Shown here in pieces: positions 1 to 8,871 of a DNA stretch of 17,743 nt (position 1 is the stretch's first letter; every line of letters begins with the position of its first letter). Source of the stretch: Merdiplasma sp964643295 (GTDB lineage: Bacteria; Bacillota; Clostridia; Lachnospirales; Lachnospiraceae). The notes beneath the pieces are model-generated. The model was not told the origin of the DNA and made no database searches. It was given only the letters and a program-made list of their open reading frames with translations. Made by a program: the position numbers and the translations under genes. The DNA is taken from contig CAZXSN010000063.1 in the NCBI GenBank assembly GCA_964643295.1, positions 1 through 17,743 of the forward strand. The letters are read 5' to 3'.

Positions 1-1
1 G

Positions 2-631
2 CGCCGCTATGGGATGACTCCTGACCAGCTGAACAGGATGTGCGAGGAAGATTCTGTTCATTCTGATGATTCAGACGATTCTGACGGTTCAGATGTGTCA
101 TTTTCTGAAAAGGAGGATTTTGAATTTCCAACGAGTAGTGTCAAAAACTGGGATTCCTTGAAAAAGCACGTGAATGAGATGTTTTGTTATGCCGATCCTG
201 TCAGATATGAGAGGGTATTAAGGAGTATACGTACCAGCAGTCACAGTGATGAAAGCCGCGCATACCTTATGAATATGTACCGCATACATGCAACAAGTAC
301 TTATGCCTGCCAGTTGTGCCATACACCTTCAGTGAGCATGGAACAGTGTGGGCTGGAGCTTACCCCTTCCTTAGAGCTTGATCCCATGAATATTTTCCTT
401 TGCCCCAATTGTGCCGCCAGGTTTCGAAAAATTCGATATAACTCGTATGATTCTGAAAGATTATTAAAACGGATTAGAAGCCTGTCTGACGCCGAACTGT
501 CCGGTGAAGGCCATGTCCCTGTTCGGGTTGGGGATCTTGATCTCTGGTTTACCCAGACCCATCTGGCGGAGATCAGAGAGATTCTCAGATTAAGGGAACA
601 GCTTTCTGAAAAGGAAGAAAAGAAAAATTAA
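2..631 (+). CDS. C-terminal part of a larger protein with acidic linker and four-cysteine HNH-like knuckle (partial)
   Basis: The frame is open to the left edge, and the first ATG (base 14) has no Shine-Dalgarno, so the gene probably starts outside the window. Numbering from that ATG, residues 11-40 are a low-complexity Ser/Asp/Glu stretch (DSDDSDGSD), like a flexible acidic linker. A zinc-knuckle pair follows: C99-x2-C102 and C130-x2-C133, with the second pair in the context LDPMNIFLCPNC, which recalls an HNH-type fold but lacks the catalytic histidines. The tail (VPVRVGDLDLWF, then HLAEIREIL) recalls the ends of large sacsin-like/DUF3883 ATPases found beside DISARM-like operons; that link is from memory of the family style and is not proven. 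Base composition is lower in GC than the downstream genes (25 of 60 in 181-240). It could be a regulator or an additional subunit of the system. Confidence 0.6.
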   Translation, partial: RRYGMTPDQLNRMCEEDSVHSDDSDDSDGSDVSFSEKEDFEFPTSSVKNWDSLKKHVNEMFCYADPVRYERVLRSIRTSSHSDESRAYLMNMYRIHATSTYACQLCHTPSVSMEQCGLELTPSLELDPMNIFLCPNCAARFRKIRYNSYDSERLLKRIRSLSDAELSGEGHVPVRVGDLDLWFTQTHLAEIREILRLREQLSEKEEKKN

Positions 632-772
632 GAAAATATTGTTTCGTTAATAAAATACGGATTTTTTGTTTCCGTCCTTCCTGACAGGTTGCCTGCTTCC
701 AAAACTGGGAGGATTTATCTGCGGGAAGGGCGGCTGCCGAAACCTTTTAAGTCCCTGTATTTTAAGCAGATC

Positions 773-778
773 AGGAGG
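773..778 (+). promoter_or_regulatory. Ribosome binding site before the SNF2 helicase
   Basis: AGGAGG lies 3 nt before the ATG at 782 and 15 nt before the in-frame ATG at 794. Neither spacing is ideal. The frame is also open upstream to a TTG at 689, but the 31 extra residues have no good ribosome site and do not look family-like. I chose 782; 794 remains possible. Confidence 0.6.
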
Positions 779-781
779 AAC

Positions 782-3613
782 ATGATAAACACCATGGTTG
801 ATTATGCACCGGGTATGAGAACCATCATTCGTGATGAGGAATGGATGGTCAAGAAAATTGAGAAAAATAACCTGGGGAATCAGGCCCTTCACTGCGTGGG
901 CATCTCTGCCCTCGTGAAGGATAAAGAGGCGATCTTTCTGACTGATCTCGAGGACATCAAAGTAGTCAATCCGACAGAAGTACGCCTGATTCCGGACACC
1001 TCCGCGCATTTTCGGCGTACCCAGTTGTATCTGGAAAGCCAGTGGAGACAGCAGATCCCTACGGATACGGATCTGCACATCGGAGATCAGGCGGCGATGG
1101 ATCTGATGCCGTATCAGCTGGTACCGGCTCAGATCAGCCTGAAGAGGCCCCGGCAGCGAATCCTGATTGCCGATGCGGTTGGCCTGGGCAAAACCCTGGA
1201 GGCCGGGATCTTAATGAGTGAGCTGATCACCCGGGGAAAGGGAAAACGCATCCTGGTTGTCACGGTGAAGAGCATGATGACGCAGTTTCAAAAAGAAATG
1301 TGGAACCGCTTTACCATTCCGTTAATCCGCCTGGATTCCAGAAAAATCCATGACATCCGCACGAAGCTGCCGTCCAACTACAATCCGTTTTTCTATTACG
1401 ACAAGACGATTGTATCGATTGACACGCTCAAGCGGGATGTCGAGTACAGGACACATCTGGAGAATGCCTACTGGGATATCATTGTCATCGATGAGGCACA
1501 GAACGTGGCGGAACGCGGAGATCATCAGGCACAGCGGGCGAAACTGGCGAAGCTTCTGGCTGACCGCTCCGATACGATGATCATGCTTTCCGCTACGCCC
1601 CATGACGGACGCGCAAGGAGCTTTGCCTCCCTGATGAACATGCTTGATCCGACAGCGATCGCGAACCCGGATGAGTATACAAAAGAGGATATCCAGGGGC
1701 TGTGTGTGCGCCGCTTCAAGAAAGATGTCAGGGATCAGGTAGGAGGCGCTTTCCTGGAGCGTTACTTTCATGTGGAACGCTGTCCCGCTTCCGCAAAGGA
1801 GGAGTATGCCTTCGACATCTTTGCCGGGATGCAGCTTAAGATGGACTTAAACAGGAGCAGAACCCAGGGGCAGCTGTTTAAAACGGTTCTGGAGAAATCC
1901 ATGTTCTCGAGTCCCGCGGCCTGCATCAAAAGCATTGCTGCGCGTCTTACGAAACTGAAGAAAAAGTATGGTCCGGACGAGATTCAGGACATCCAGGCGC
2001 TGGAGGAGTTAAAGGAGGCACTGGAAGCTATCGGGCCGGAAGATTTTTCCCGCTACCAGCAGCTGCTTACACTGCTTAAAAGCAGAGAATACGGATGGAC
2101 GGCAGGAACTTCCGACCGCGTCGTGATCTTTACGGAACGGATTGAGACGATGAAGTATCTGTCGGCTCAGCTGGGTAAAGATTTGACGCTTTCCGACGGT
2201 GCCATTCAGGAACTGTCCGGGGCGATGAGTGATGAGGAACAGCAGAACATTGTCGAGAATTTCGGCCGGGAGGAATCACCGATTCGTGTGCTGGTGGCTT
2301 CCGATGTTGCTTCCGAGGGACTGAACCTCCATTACCTGAGTCACAGGATGATCCATTTTGATATTCCCTGGTCGCTGATGGTTTTCCAGCAGAGAAACGG
2401 CCGCATTGACCGCTATGGGCAAAAGCAGCGCCCGGATATCCGCTACATGCTCATCGAGAGCAGGAATCCCCGCATCAGAGGAGATGTGCGGATCATTGAC
2501 ATCCTGCTTACCAAGGAAGAGCAGGCTTCGAAGAATATCGGAGACCCCACATTTCTGAGCAGGTCCTCGATCGAGGAGGATGAACTCGAAGTAGCAGAAG
2601 CGATCGAGAACGGGGCAGACGCGGATGCTTTTGAGAAGGAACTGGAAAGAAAAGAGGCGGAATTCGATCCCTTCGAGGCTTTGATGGCCGCATTGGAGGA
2701 AGCCGAGGAGCCGGTACGGGTAAAAAAGGATGAGACGCTCTTTTCCGATATCGACTACTTAAGCCAGGCTTTTTCGTACCTGAATCAGTCCGAAAGCCAC
2801 CCCGCCCAGCATCTGCGGGAAGTTTCCGGACTGGAAGTGGTGATCACACCCGATATCCGCAAGCGGCTTACCGCGATCCTCCCGGAGGAGGCCATGCCGA
2901 AGGGCGATTTTTTGCGTCTCTCAGATGACAAGGAGTTCTGCATGGCAGAAATGAAGAGAAGTATGCAGAACAACCTTGCGGAAACCGCGTGGCCGAAAGT
3001 GCAGTATCTCTGGAAACTGCATCCGCTGTTTACGTGGGTAAATGACAAAGCGGGTCTCCTTTTTGGCCGGGGAGAGGCGCCGATGATTGGACTTCCGGCG
3101 CCGATGAAGCCCTCGGAGACCATCTTTATCGTCACGGGCAGTATCCCCAATAAGCGCTCGACTCCGCTGGTGGATGAATGGTTTGGGCTTGCCTATGAGA
3201 AGAATGCTTTTAAGGAAACCCTTTCCATGAACGAAGTTTTGAAGCGGACAAACCTGCGCAGCCTGAATATCCCCAACAGCAATTCCCTGACTGACGAAAG
3301 CATTCAGGCGGCTTCCGCCTTGCTTCCTGATGTCGTGGAACATGCGGCAGAATATCTGCAGGTGTGTTATAATAGATATGTGGAGCGCATGAATCCTCTT
3401 CTGGATGAGGAGATTGACAAACTGGCCGCTCTGGAGGAGAAGCACAAGACCTATAAGCTTTCCCTTTCCCAAAGCGAGCGCAAGAAAAGTGAACAGGAGA
3501 GGCTGGTTGACGAGCTGTTCGACAAGTTCACGAACTGGGTCACCGATACCTTAAGCATCCAGAACAATCCCTATATCCGCATTGTGACTGTTCTGAAGGG
3601 AGTGGCTGTATGA
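782..3613 (+). CDS. drmD: SNF2-family DNA helicase/translocase, DrmD-like
   Basis: A 943-residue superfamily 2 ATPase of the SNF2 class, expected to translocate on double-stranded DNA using ATP. Visible motifs: Walker A GLGKT at 134-138 (K137), motif II DEAQ at 237-240, a motif III region LSATPHDGR, start of the second RecA lobe around 445 (DRVVIFTERIETMKYL), a motif V region DVASEGLNL, and motif VI QQRNGRIDRYGQ at 536-547. An acidic Glu-rich stretch follows the helicase core and the C-terminus is helical and charged. The N-terminus (APGMRTIIRDEEWMV) and the helicase core resemble the DISARM SNF2-like helicase DrmD as I recall it. It is followed, with a 4-bp ATGA overlap, by the DNA methyltransferase, the same pairing as drmD-drmMI in class 1 DISARM. 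Family assignment is firm; the symbol is by similarity of motifs and context only. Confidence 0.85.
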   Translation: MINTMVDYAPGMRTIIRDEEWMVKKIEKNNLGNQALHCVGISALVKDKEAIFLTDLEDIKVVNPTEVRLIPDTSAHFRRTQLYLESQWRQQIPTDTDLHIGDQAAMDLMPYQLVPAQISLKRPRQRILIADAVGLGKTLEAGILMSELITRGKGKRILVVTVKSMMTQFQKEMWNRFTIPLIRLDSRKIHDIRTKLPSNYNPFFYYDKTIVSIDTLKRDVEYRTHLENAYWDIIVIDEAQNVAERGDHQAQRAKLAKLLADRSDTMIMLSATPHDGRARSFASLMNMLDPTAIANPDEYTKEDIQGLCVRRFKKDVRDQVGGAFLERYFHVERCPASAKEEYAFDIFAGMQLKMDLNRSRTQGQLFKTVLEKSMFSSPAACIKSIAARLTKLKKKYGPDEIQDIQALEELKEALEAIGPEDFSRYQQLLTLLKSREYGWTAGTSDRVVIFTERIETMKYLSAQLGKDLTLSDGAIQELSGAMSDEEQQNIVENFGREESPIRVLVASDVASEGLNLHYLSHRMIHFDIPWSLMVFQQRNGRIDRYGQKQRPDIRYMLIESRNPRIRGDVRIIDILLTKEEQASKNIGDPTFLSRSSIEEDELEVAEAIENGADADAFEKELERKEAEFDPFEALMAALEEAEEPVRVKKDETLFSDIDYLSQAFSYLNQSESHPAQHLREVSGLEVVITPDIRKRLTAILPEEAMPKGDFLRLSDDKEFCMAEMKRSMQNNLAETAWPKVQYLWKLHPLFTWVNDKAGLLFGRGEAPMIGLPAPMKPSETIFIVTGSIPNKRSTPLVDEWFGLAYEKNAFKETLSMNEVLKRTNLRSLNIPNSNSLTDESIQAASALLPDVVEHAAEYLQVCYNRYVERMNPLLDEEIDKLAALEEKHKTYKLSLSQSERKKSEQERLVDELFDKFTNWVTDTLSIQNNPYIRIVTVLKGVAV
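3596..3602 (+). promoter_or_regulatory. Ribosome binding site for the methyltransferase, inside the SNF2 gene end
   Basis: AAGGGAG sits 7 nt before the ATG at 3610, and the start and stop codons overlap as ATGA (3610-3613). This supports 3610 as the start and indicates translational coupling of the helicase and methyltransferase. Confidence 0.7.
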
Positions 3614-6600
3614 GTATGGATTTAACTGGGATCACGAACCAGAACGAATATTATACCAATCACTATTTCTCCTCGATCTTTGAGGAGAACGCCTCGGACA
3701 CGATTTCCGGGTGGCGCACACAGGCGAGAGAAAATACGCAGATTCGTACCCCCTGGGCACAGCTTCGGGATGCCGCCAGGCAGTACTATCCCCTGCATGA
3801 CCGGTTCCTTCGCTCCAGGTTTGATACACAGACGCTCGCCAACATTCGAGTGCTTGCCGATCTCTACCTGTTCGCGTTTGGGTATCCGGAATCGCAGCCG
3901 GAATGGATTGCTCTCGATGAGGAGACTTCCGTGCCCGTCTACCTGGAACTGAAAAAGCCAAATGGGGCACCTGCCCTCTGGGTGCTGCTTTCAGTCTCGG
4001 AGGACAAAGAAGCTTCCGTTTTAGACCAGTTCTGCTTTTCAGCGGAGGCAGCCGGGGAGGAAGGCACGTTCGCGGTGCCGACCGCCAGTATGACCGGGAT
4101 TCCAAATGAGGATCTTGTGACAAAGATCTTTTTTGGGCAGGAGGAACCGCCCCGTTTTCTCATCCTGATCGGGATGAATCAGATTGCGCTGCTTGACCGC
4201 AACAAGTGGAACGAAAAGCGTTATCTTCAGTTTGAACTCGAGGAAATCTTCAGCCGCCATGAGGAATCTACCCTGCAGGCGATGGCAGTATTGCTGCATC
4301 GAACCAGTCTCTGCCCGGAGGCGGGCGGTGTGCTGTTAGATGAGCTGGACGCCAATTCTCAGAAACACGCGGCAGGCGTTTCCCAGGATCTGAAGTACGC
4401 CCTTCGGGAAAGCATTGAACTTCTTGGCAACGAAGTCCTCTATGACATGGCTGTCAGACAGGGGCGGGATCTTACGGCTGATCCCGTGGATGCGGGGGAA
4501 CTTACCGTGGAATGTCTGCGGTATATGTATCGGATGCTGTTTGTGCTCTTTATAGAGGCCCGTCCGGAGCTGGGTTACGCACCGATCAAGGCGCAGTCCT
4601 ATCTGAGCGGATATTCTCTGGAAAGCCTGCGCGATATCGCCGACAATATCCGTGATGACGTGGAGGAAGTCGGAAACGGATATTACCTGCATGAGACGCT
4701 TTCCAAGCTGTATGATCTGATTTATAACGGCTACCCGGATACGGAAGAAGAGGTGCTGAAGTATTCCAACGAAGAGAGTCTGCACGACATGTTCGTGATT
4801 GCTCCATTAAAAGCGCACATCTTTGATCCGGAATATACTCCGATGATCTCCCAGGCAAAACTGCGCAATTCCTGTCTGCTTCGGATCATTGATCTGATGA
4901 GTCTGACACGGGAGACCGGGCGGAAGAACGAACGGCGCGGCAGGATTTCCTATGCGAACCTTGGCATCAACCAGATGGGGGCTGTCTATGAGGCGCTGCT
5001 TTCCTACCGTGGCTTTATCGCGCAGCAGACCCTTTTTGAGGTTAAACGCGCGAAGGACAGTTTCGATGAGCTGGATGTCGGGTACTTTGTCTCTGAGGAG
5101 GAACTGGACCAGTATACGGAAGAAGAGCGTGTCCGCTACGAAAAGGATGACCCGGACGGCAGATATAGAAAGGGACAGCTTCGCCGGTACGAGAAGGGTA
5201 CCTTTATCTACCGCCTGGCAGGCCGTGAAAGAGAGAAATCAGCTTCCTATTATACGCCGGAGGTGCTGACAAAGTGTCTGGTCAAATATGCGCTGAAGGA
5301 ACTGCTGGAAGGGAAAACCGCGGATGAGATCCTTCATCTGACTGTCTGCGAGCCTGCCATGGGCAGCGCCGCATTCTTGAATGAGGCCATCAATCAGCTT
5401 GCAGAGAGCTATCTGGACCGCAAACAGAAGGAACTGGGAGAGATGATCCCGGCTGAATCGCGTATGCATGAGCTGCAGAAGGTCAAGATGTATATCGCCG
5501 ACCGGAACGTGTATGGGATTGACCTGAACCCGGTAGCCGTGGAACTGGGAGAAGTCTCCCTCTGGCTGAACACGATTTTTGAAGGCGGATTTGTGCCCTG
5601 GTTTGGCACGCAGCTGGTAAACGGCAATTCCCTGATTGGCGCGAGGCGTCAGGTGTATCCGGAGTCCATGCTGCTGGCGACCTCAAAGGGAATGCGCTGG
5701 TATGAGAATGCGCCTGAGCGTGTGCCTTTGGGAACGGCCCGCAAAAGAAAACCCGGTTACGCGCAGATCTACCACTTCCTTCTTGGGGATCCTGGGATGT
5801 GCAGCTACTCGGATAAGGTGATCAAGTCCCTGGAACCGGAGAAGATCAAGGCCATGGCCGCGTGGAATAAGAAATTTACACAGCCGTATTCGTCGAGTGA
5901 CATCGAGACGCTCCGGAGCTTAAGCGATAATGTAGATATGCTGTGGGCAGCACAAATCGAGGCTCGCAAAAAGGTGCAGGAGGAGACGCAGGATAGACTG
6001 TCTGTCTATGGGTACAGAGACCCTGTAATGGATTCCCATACGACGATCCGTCAGAAAGACAAGATCTATTCAGCAGAGTATAAAACCGAACATAAGAAGA
6101 ACGCCAGTCCGTATGCACGGTTAAAGTTTGCCATGGACTACTGGTGTGCCTTATGGTTCTGGCCGATTGATAAGGTGGACCTGCTGCCTTCCCGCAGCGA
6201 GTACCTCTTCGATATGAGTCTGATCTTTTTAGGGACTTTCGAAACTGAAGAGACAAAAAACGTATTCAATTACCAGCAGACGAATCTTTTTCCCACGGAA
6301 CAGGACGAGATTGTCGATAAAATTTATACTGCTTTTCCCGGACAGAAGGAAGTGGATCTTGACAATTTATGCAACCTGTTGCCAAGGCTTGCACTGGTAC
6401 GTCAGATCAGTGAACAAAATCATTTCATGCACTGGGAGCTGGAGTTTGCAGATCTGTTTGCGGAGCGGGGCGGATTTGATTTAATCATTGGGAATCCTCC
6501 GTGGATTAAGCTTACCTGGAATGAGCAGGGTGTATTGTCAGACAGGAACCCTATGTTCGCCATAAAGGATCTTAATGCAAACACAACAACGCATTATCGC

Positions 6601-8376
6601 ATGCAGGCATTGGAAAATATATTGACAAGAGAAGCATATTTTGCAGAATACGAATCAATGTCTGGGCAACAGTCATTTTTAAATGCTGTCCAGAATTATC
6701 CGGAGTTAATAGGACAAAAGGCGAATTTATACAAGTGCTTTTTACCACAGGCATGGCAGTTTGGAAATGAGCACGGAGTAAGCGCCTTTTTGCATCCTGA
6801 TGGTGTCTATGACGACCCTAAAGGAGGAGAACTTCGAAAAAAACTATATCCAAGACTTTGTAAGCATTTTATGTTTGCAAATGAACGGAAGTTGTTTCCA
6901 GAAGTGGATCATCATGCACAGTTCAGTTTAAATGTGTATGGAAGTCCACATGCGATATGCTTTGATACAATCAGCAATCTTTATGATGCTTCTAGCATAG
7001 AAGAGTGCTACAAAGGAGATTGTCAGACGGAGGTTTCGGGAATAAAGGATAAAAAGGGGAACTGGAATATAGAAGGGCATCCTGATCGAGTTATACATGT
7101 AACAAAAAAAGAACTGGCTGTTTTTGCAAAACTCCTTGATAACTCAAATGAATGGAGGTCTGCAAAACTTCCCGCCATACATTGTGAACAGATTTTATCA
7201 GTGCTTGAAAAATTTATCAATACGCTAACAAAAATAAATGATATTGTGAAAAACCTGTTTTCTACACAAATGTGGAATGAAACCCTTGACCAAAATGAGG
7301 GAATTATTGTAAAGGACATTCATTTTCCGAAAAAGTCGATCGATACTATCTATTCTGGATCACATATTGGATTGGCAAATCCATTTTTTAAGTCATCGCG
7401 CAGGATATGTGTCCATAATAGCGACTTTGATAATATTGATTTGAGTTATCTCCCGCCTCATTACTTTCAGAGATGCAATTATTCACCCAAATGTGAAATG
7501 ACGAAATTTTTGTCTAAAATACCGGATACATCATGGGGAACCAAATATCATGATGGATATCGTATTGTAGTAAGAAGAATGCTAAATCAAAGTGGAGAAC
7601 GCACATTGATTCCATGTATTATACCACCTGGAACAACACATATTTTTACTATTACTGGTTTGGCAATTAACCTGCCAATATATGGAGTGATTAGTGGTAT
7701 TCTCGCTTCATTAGTTGCAGATTTTTACATTAAGATGACGGGAAAATCAGATGTTTTCCTGGATACATTGATTTCGTTGCCATTTTCGACAAAATATGCC
7801 AGTGAAATATCCTGTAGAGGTTTGTTACTCAACTGTCTTACTGACAGCTATGCTGTGTTGTGGAAGCAGGAGTATCAAACAGAGTATTCCAAGTATTGCT
7901 GGGCAAAAAAGGATTCGCGTCTGTCATCAAGCCGGTTTTTGAACCTGAAGAAAGAATGGGATTGGGATACACCTTTGCGGAGTGATTATGAACGTCGGGA
8001 AGCACTCATAGAGCTGGATGTGCTTGTGGCAATGGAAATCCGCATGACTCTGGATCAGCTAAAAACTATCTACCGCATCCAGTTCCCTGTTCTCCAGTCT
8101 TACGAAGCAGACACCTGGTATGATACAAACGGACGTATTGTTTTCACTAACAACCGCAGTCTGACCGGAGTGGGTTTCTCCCGGGCTGAGTGGGAGAATG
8201 GCATTAAAGGCGCTCCTGCAGGAAAGAAGTTTTACCGGACTGTTACAGATGATACTATGCCCGGAGGACCAGTTGAGCGGACAATCGAGTATGTCGCTCC
8301 CTTTGATCGGTGTGACCGGGAACAGGACTACGAGACAGCCTGGAAGTTCTTCGAGGAAAAGTACAGGGATGCTTAA
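3610..8376 (+). CDS. Large Eco57I-class adenine-N6 DNA methyltransferase (DrmMI-like), possibly with an N-terminal nuclease-like motif
   Basis: A 1588-residue class I SAM-dependent DNA methyltransferase that should methylate adenine N6 to mark host DNA. Motifs in order: YYTP at 547-550 (motif X region), SAM-binding motif I EPAMGSAAF at 581-589, motif II GIDLNP with D638, and catalytic motif IV NPPW at 962-965. The gap of about 370 residues between motifs I and IV is long even for this class. The N-terminal 540 residues precede the catalytic domain and contain D103-x9-E113-L-K115, the spacing of a PD-(D/E)XK site, as in type IIG enzymes; this is only a motif-level observation. Residues after about 1000 form the presumed target-recognition region, encoded by unusually AT-rich DNA. 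Its size and pairing with the SNF2 gene fit DISARM DrmMI. It lies between the SNF2 helicase (4-bp overlap) and a small unknown gene. Confidence 0.88.
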   Translation: MSMDLTGITNQNEYYTNHYFSSIFEENASDTISGWRTQARENTQIRTPWAQLRDAARQYYPLHDRFLRSRFDTQTLANIRVLADLYLFAFGYPESQPEWIALDEETSVPVYLELKKPNGAPALWVLLSVSEDKEASVLDQFCFSAEAAGEEGTFAVPTASMTGIPNEDLVTKIFFGQEEPPRFLILIGMNQIALLDRNKWNEKRYLQFELEEIFSRHEESTLQAMAVLLHRTSLCPEAGGVLLDELDANSQKHAAGVSQDLKYALRESIELLGNEVLYDMAVRQGRDLTADPVDAGELTVECLRYMYRMLFVLFIEARPELGYAPIKAQSYLSGYSLESLRDIADNIRDDVEEVGNGYYLHETLSKLYDLIYNGYPDTEEEVLKYSNEESLHDMFVIAPLKAHIFDPEYTPMISQAKLRNSCLLRIIDLMSLTRETGRKNERRGRISYANLGINQMGAVYEALLSYRGFIAQQTLFEVKRAKDSFDELDVGYFVSEEELDQYTEEERVRYEKDDPDGRYRKGQLRRYEKGTFIYRLAGREREKSASYYTPEVLTKCLVKYALKELLEGKTADEILHLTVCEPAMGSAAFLNEAINQLAESYLDRKQKELGEMIPAESRMHELQKVKMYIADRNVYGIDLNPVAVELGEVSLWLNTIFEGGFVPWFGTQLVNGNSLIGARRQVYPESMLLATSKGMRWYENAPERVPLGTARKRKPGYAQIYHFLLGDPGMCSYSDKVIKSLEPEKIKAMAAWNKKFTQPYSSSDIETLRSLSDNVDMLWAAQIEARKKVQEETQDRLSVYGYRDPVMDSHTTIRQKDKIYSAEYKTEHKKNASPYARLKFAMDYWCALWFWPIDKVDLLPSRSEYLFDMSLIFLGTFETEETKNVFNYQQTNLFPTEQDEIVDKIYTAFPGQKEVDLDNLCNLLPRLALVRQISEQNHFMHWELEFADLFAERGGFDLIIGNPPWIKLTWNEQGVLSDRNPMFAIKDLNANTTTHYRMQALENILTREAYFAEYESMSGQQSFLNAVQNYPELIGQKANLYKCFLPQAWQFGNEHGVSAFLHPDGVYDDPKGGELRKKLYPRLCKHFMFANERKLFPEVDHHAQFSLNVYGSPHAICFDTISNLYDASSIEECYKGDCQTEVSGIKDKKGNWNIEGHPDRVIHVTKKELAVFAKLLDNSNEWRSAKLPAIHCEQILSVLEKFINTLTKINDIVKNLFSTQMWNETLDQNEGIIVKDIHFPKKSIDTIYSGSHIGLANPFFKSSRRICVHNSDFDNIDLSYLPPHYFQRCNYSPKCEMTKFLSKIPDTSWGTKYHDGYRIVVRRMLNQSGERTLIPCIIPPGTTHIFTITGLAINLPIYGVISGILASLVADFYIKMTGKSDVFLDTLISLPFSTKYASEISCRGLLLNCLTDSYAVLWKQEYQTEYSKYCWAKKDSRLSSSRFLNLKKEWDWDTPLRSDYERREALIELDVLVAMEIRMTLDQLKTIYRIQFPVLQSYEADTWYDTNGRIVFTNNRSLTGVGFSRAEWENGIKGAPAGKKFYRTVTDDTMPGGPVERTIEYVAPFDRCDREQDYETAWKFFEEKYRDA
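6600..7870 (+). other. AT-rich segment inside the methyltransferase gene (presumed target-recognition region)
   Basis: Sampled 60-base lines here hold 15 to 21 G/C (7201-7260: 15; 7081-7140, 7321-7380, 7621-7680 and 7681-7740: 21 each), that is 25-35%. The catalytic part (5341-5400) has 34 of 60 and the 3' end (8041-8100) has 29. The reading frame stays open throughout. The segment follows the NPPW motif, where specificity domains of this enzyme class usually lie, so replacement of the recognition domain by recombination is a reasonable inference. Confidence 0.7.
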
Positions 8377-8400
8377 GGCAGTAGCTGGTCAGGAAAACGT

Positions 8401-8447
8401 GTTTCTTTGCCGCAAAGAAACCGGCTCTCTTTATTGAGCATGTTTTT
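8401..8447 (+). terminator. Perfect hairpin with a following T-rich stretch, terminator-like or attenuator
   Basis: A perfect 9-bp stem, GTTTCTTTG (8401-8409) and CAAAGAAAC (8413-8421) with loop CCG, starts 24 bases after the methyltransferase stop. A weaker 4-bp stem (GCTC 8424-8427, GAGC 8436-8439) and five T (8442-8446) follow. The main stem is AT-rich and the T tract is not adjacent, so full termination is doubtful. It may be a partial terminator, an RNA-stability element, or an operator dividing the operon in two. Confidence 0.4.
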
Positions 8448-8475
8448 CTGTACTTTTGCATAAGTTTCAGCTGCG

Positions 8476-8871
8476 ATGGAGACTAACCAGTATCCTGATT
8501 ATTGGCGTGATTATTCTGCTGTGAATTGTCCTTCTGCGGCGATCGATGACCTAGATGAGGCCACGATTGAAGTTCCGTCAAAAGTGGACGGATACTGGCG
8601 GCAGTTCACGTGTCATGACCTTGTCAAAGGAAGAGCTTCCTATACTTCACGAGCTTTTCTATCAGTAATGGTAAGTCTTCCTCCTGAAACGCACCCTTTC
8701 CTAGAGCGGCTTGAAAGGCTGGGCTTTGTTCAGTCAGGCGCAGAAAACAAATATGTGCTGCGGGGAAGATTCGGGAGGTATGCCAGATGGATGGACTGTC
8801 ACTTTCCGGATGCGGAATGGGATCTGGACGAGAAGAGAGAACTTTTCATGAAACAGGTGTGCAGTCGCTGA
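8476..8871 (+). CDS. Small protein of unknown function, probably truncated
   Basis: This 131-residue frame starts at the only possible start codon after an in-frame TAA at 8461, without a recognisable Shine-Dalgarno. I do not recognise the family. It is soluble-looking, with no signal peptide or membrane segment. It has aromatic-rich stretches (YWRQFTCHDLV and FGRYARWMDCHFPD) and a middle part (HPFLERLERLGF) suggesting an alpha/beta fold. Codon style and about 52% GC match the neighbours. Beyond the stop, coding-like sequence continues in another frame to 9029, so the intact ancestor was probably about 180 residues. It may be an accessory subunit of the system, now decayed, or one that tolerates truncation. 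Confidence 0.5.
   Translation: METNQYPDYWRDYSAVNCPSAAIDDLDEATIEVPSKVDGYWRQFTCHDLVKGRASYTSRAFLSVMVSLPPETHPFLERLERLGFVQSGAENKYVLRGRFGRYARWMDCHFPDAEWDLDEKRELFMKQVCSR

Noticed and set aside
656..675. Short inverted repeat ACGGA / TCCGT with an intervening T run before the SNF2 gene.
   Set aside because: A 5-bp stem with the T run in the loop does not form a terminator; no other support.
689..781. TTG-initiated extension of the SNF2 protein by 31 residues.
   Set aside because: There is no ribosome site before the TTG, while AGGAGG precedes the ATG at 782; the added residues do not look like part of the family.
647..1078. Minus-strand open frame of 143 codons across the start of the SNF2 gene.
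   Set aside because: It lies opposite a gene with clear helicase motifs, has no recognisable domain, and behaves like a shadow frame.
8434..8464. Promoter-like pair TTGAGC and CATAAG before the small gene.
   Set aside because: The spacer is 19 nt and both hexamers are poor matches, so I cannot support a promoter.
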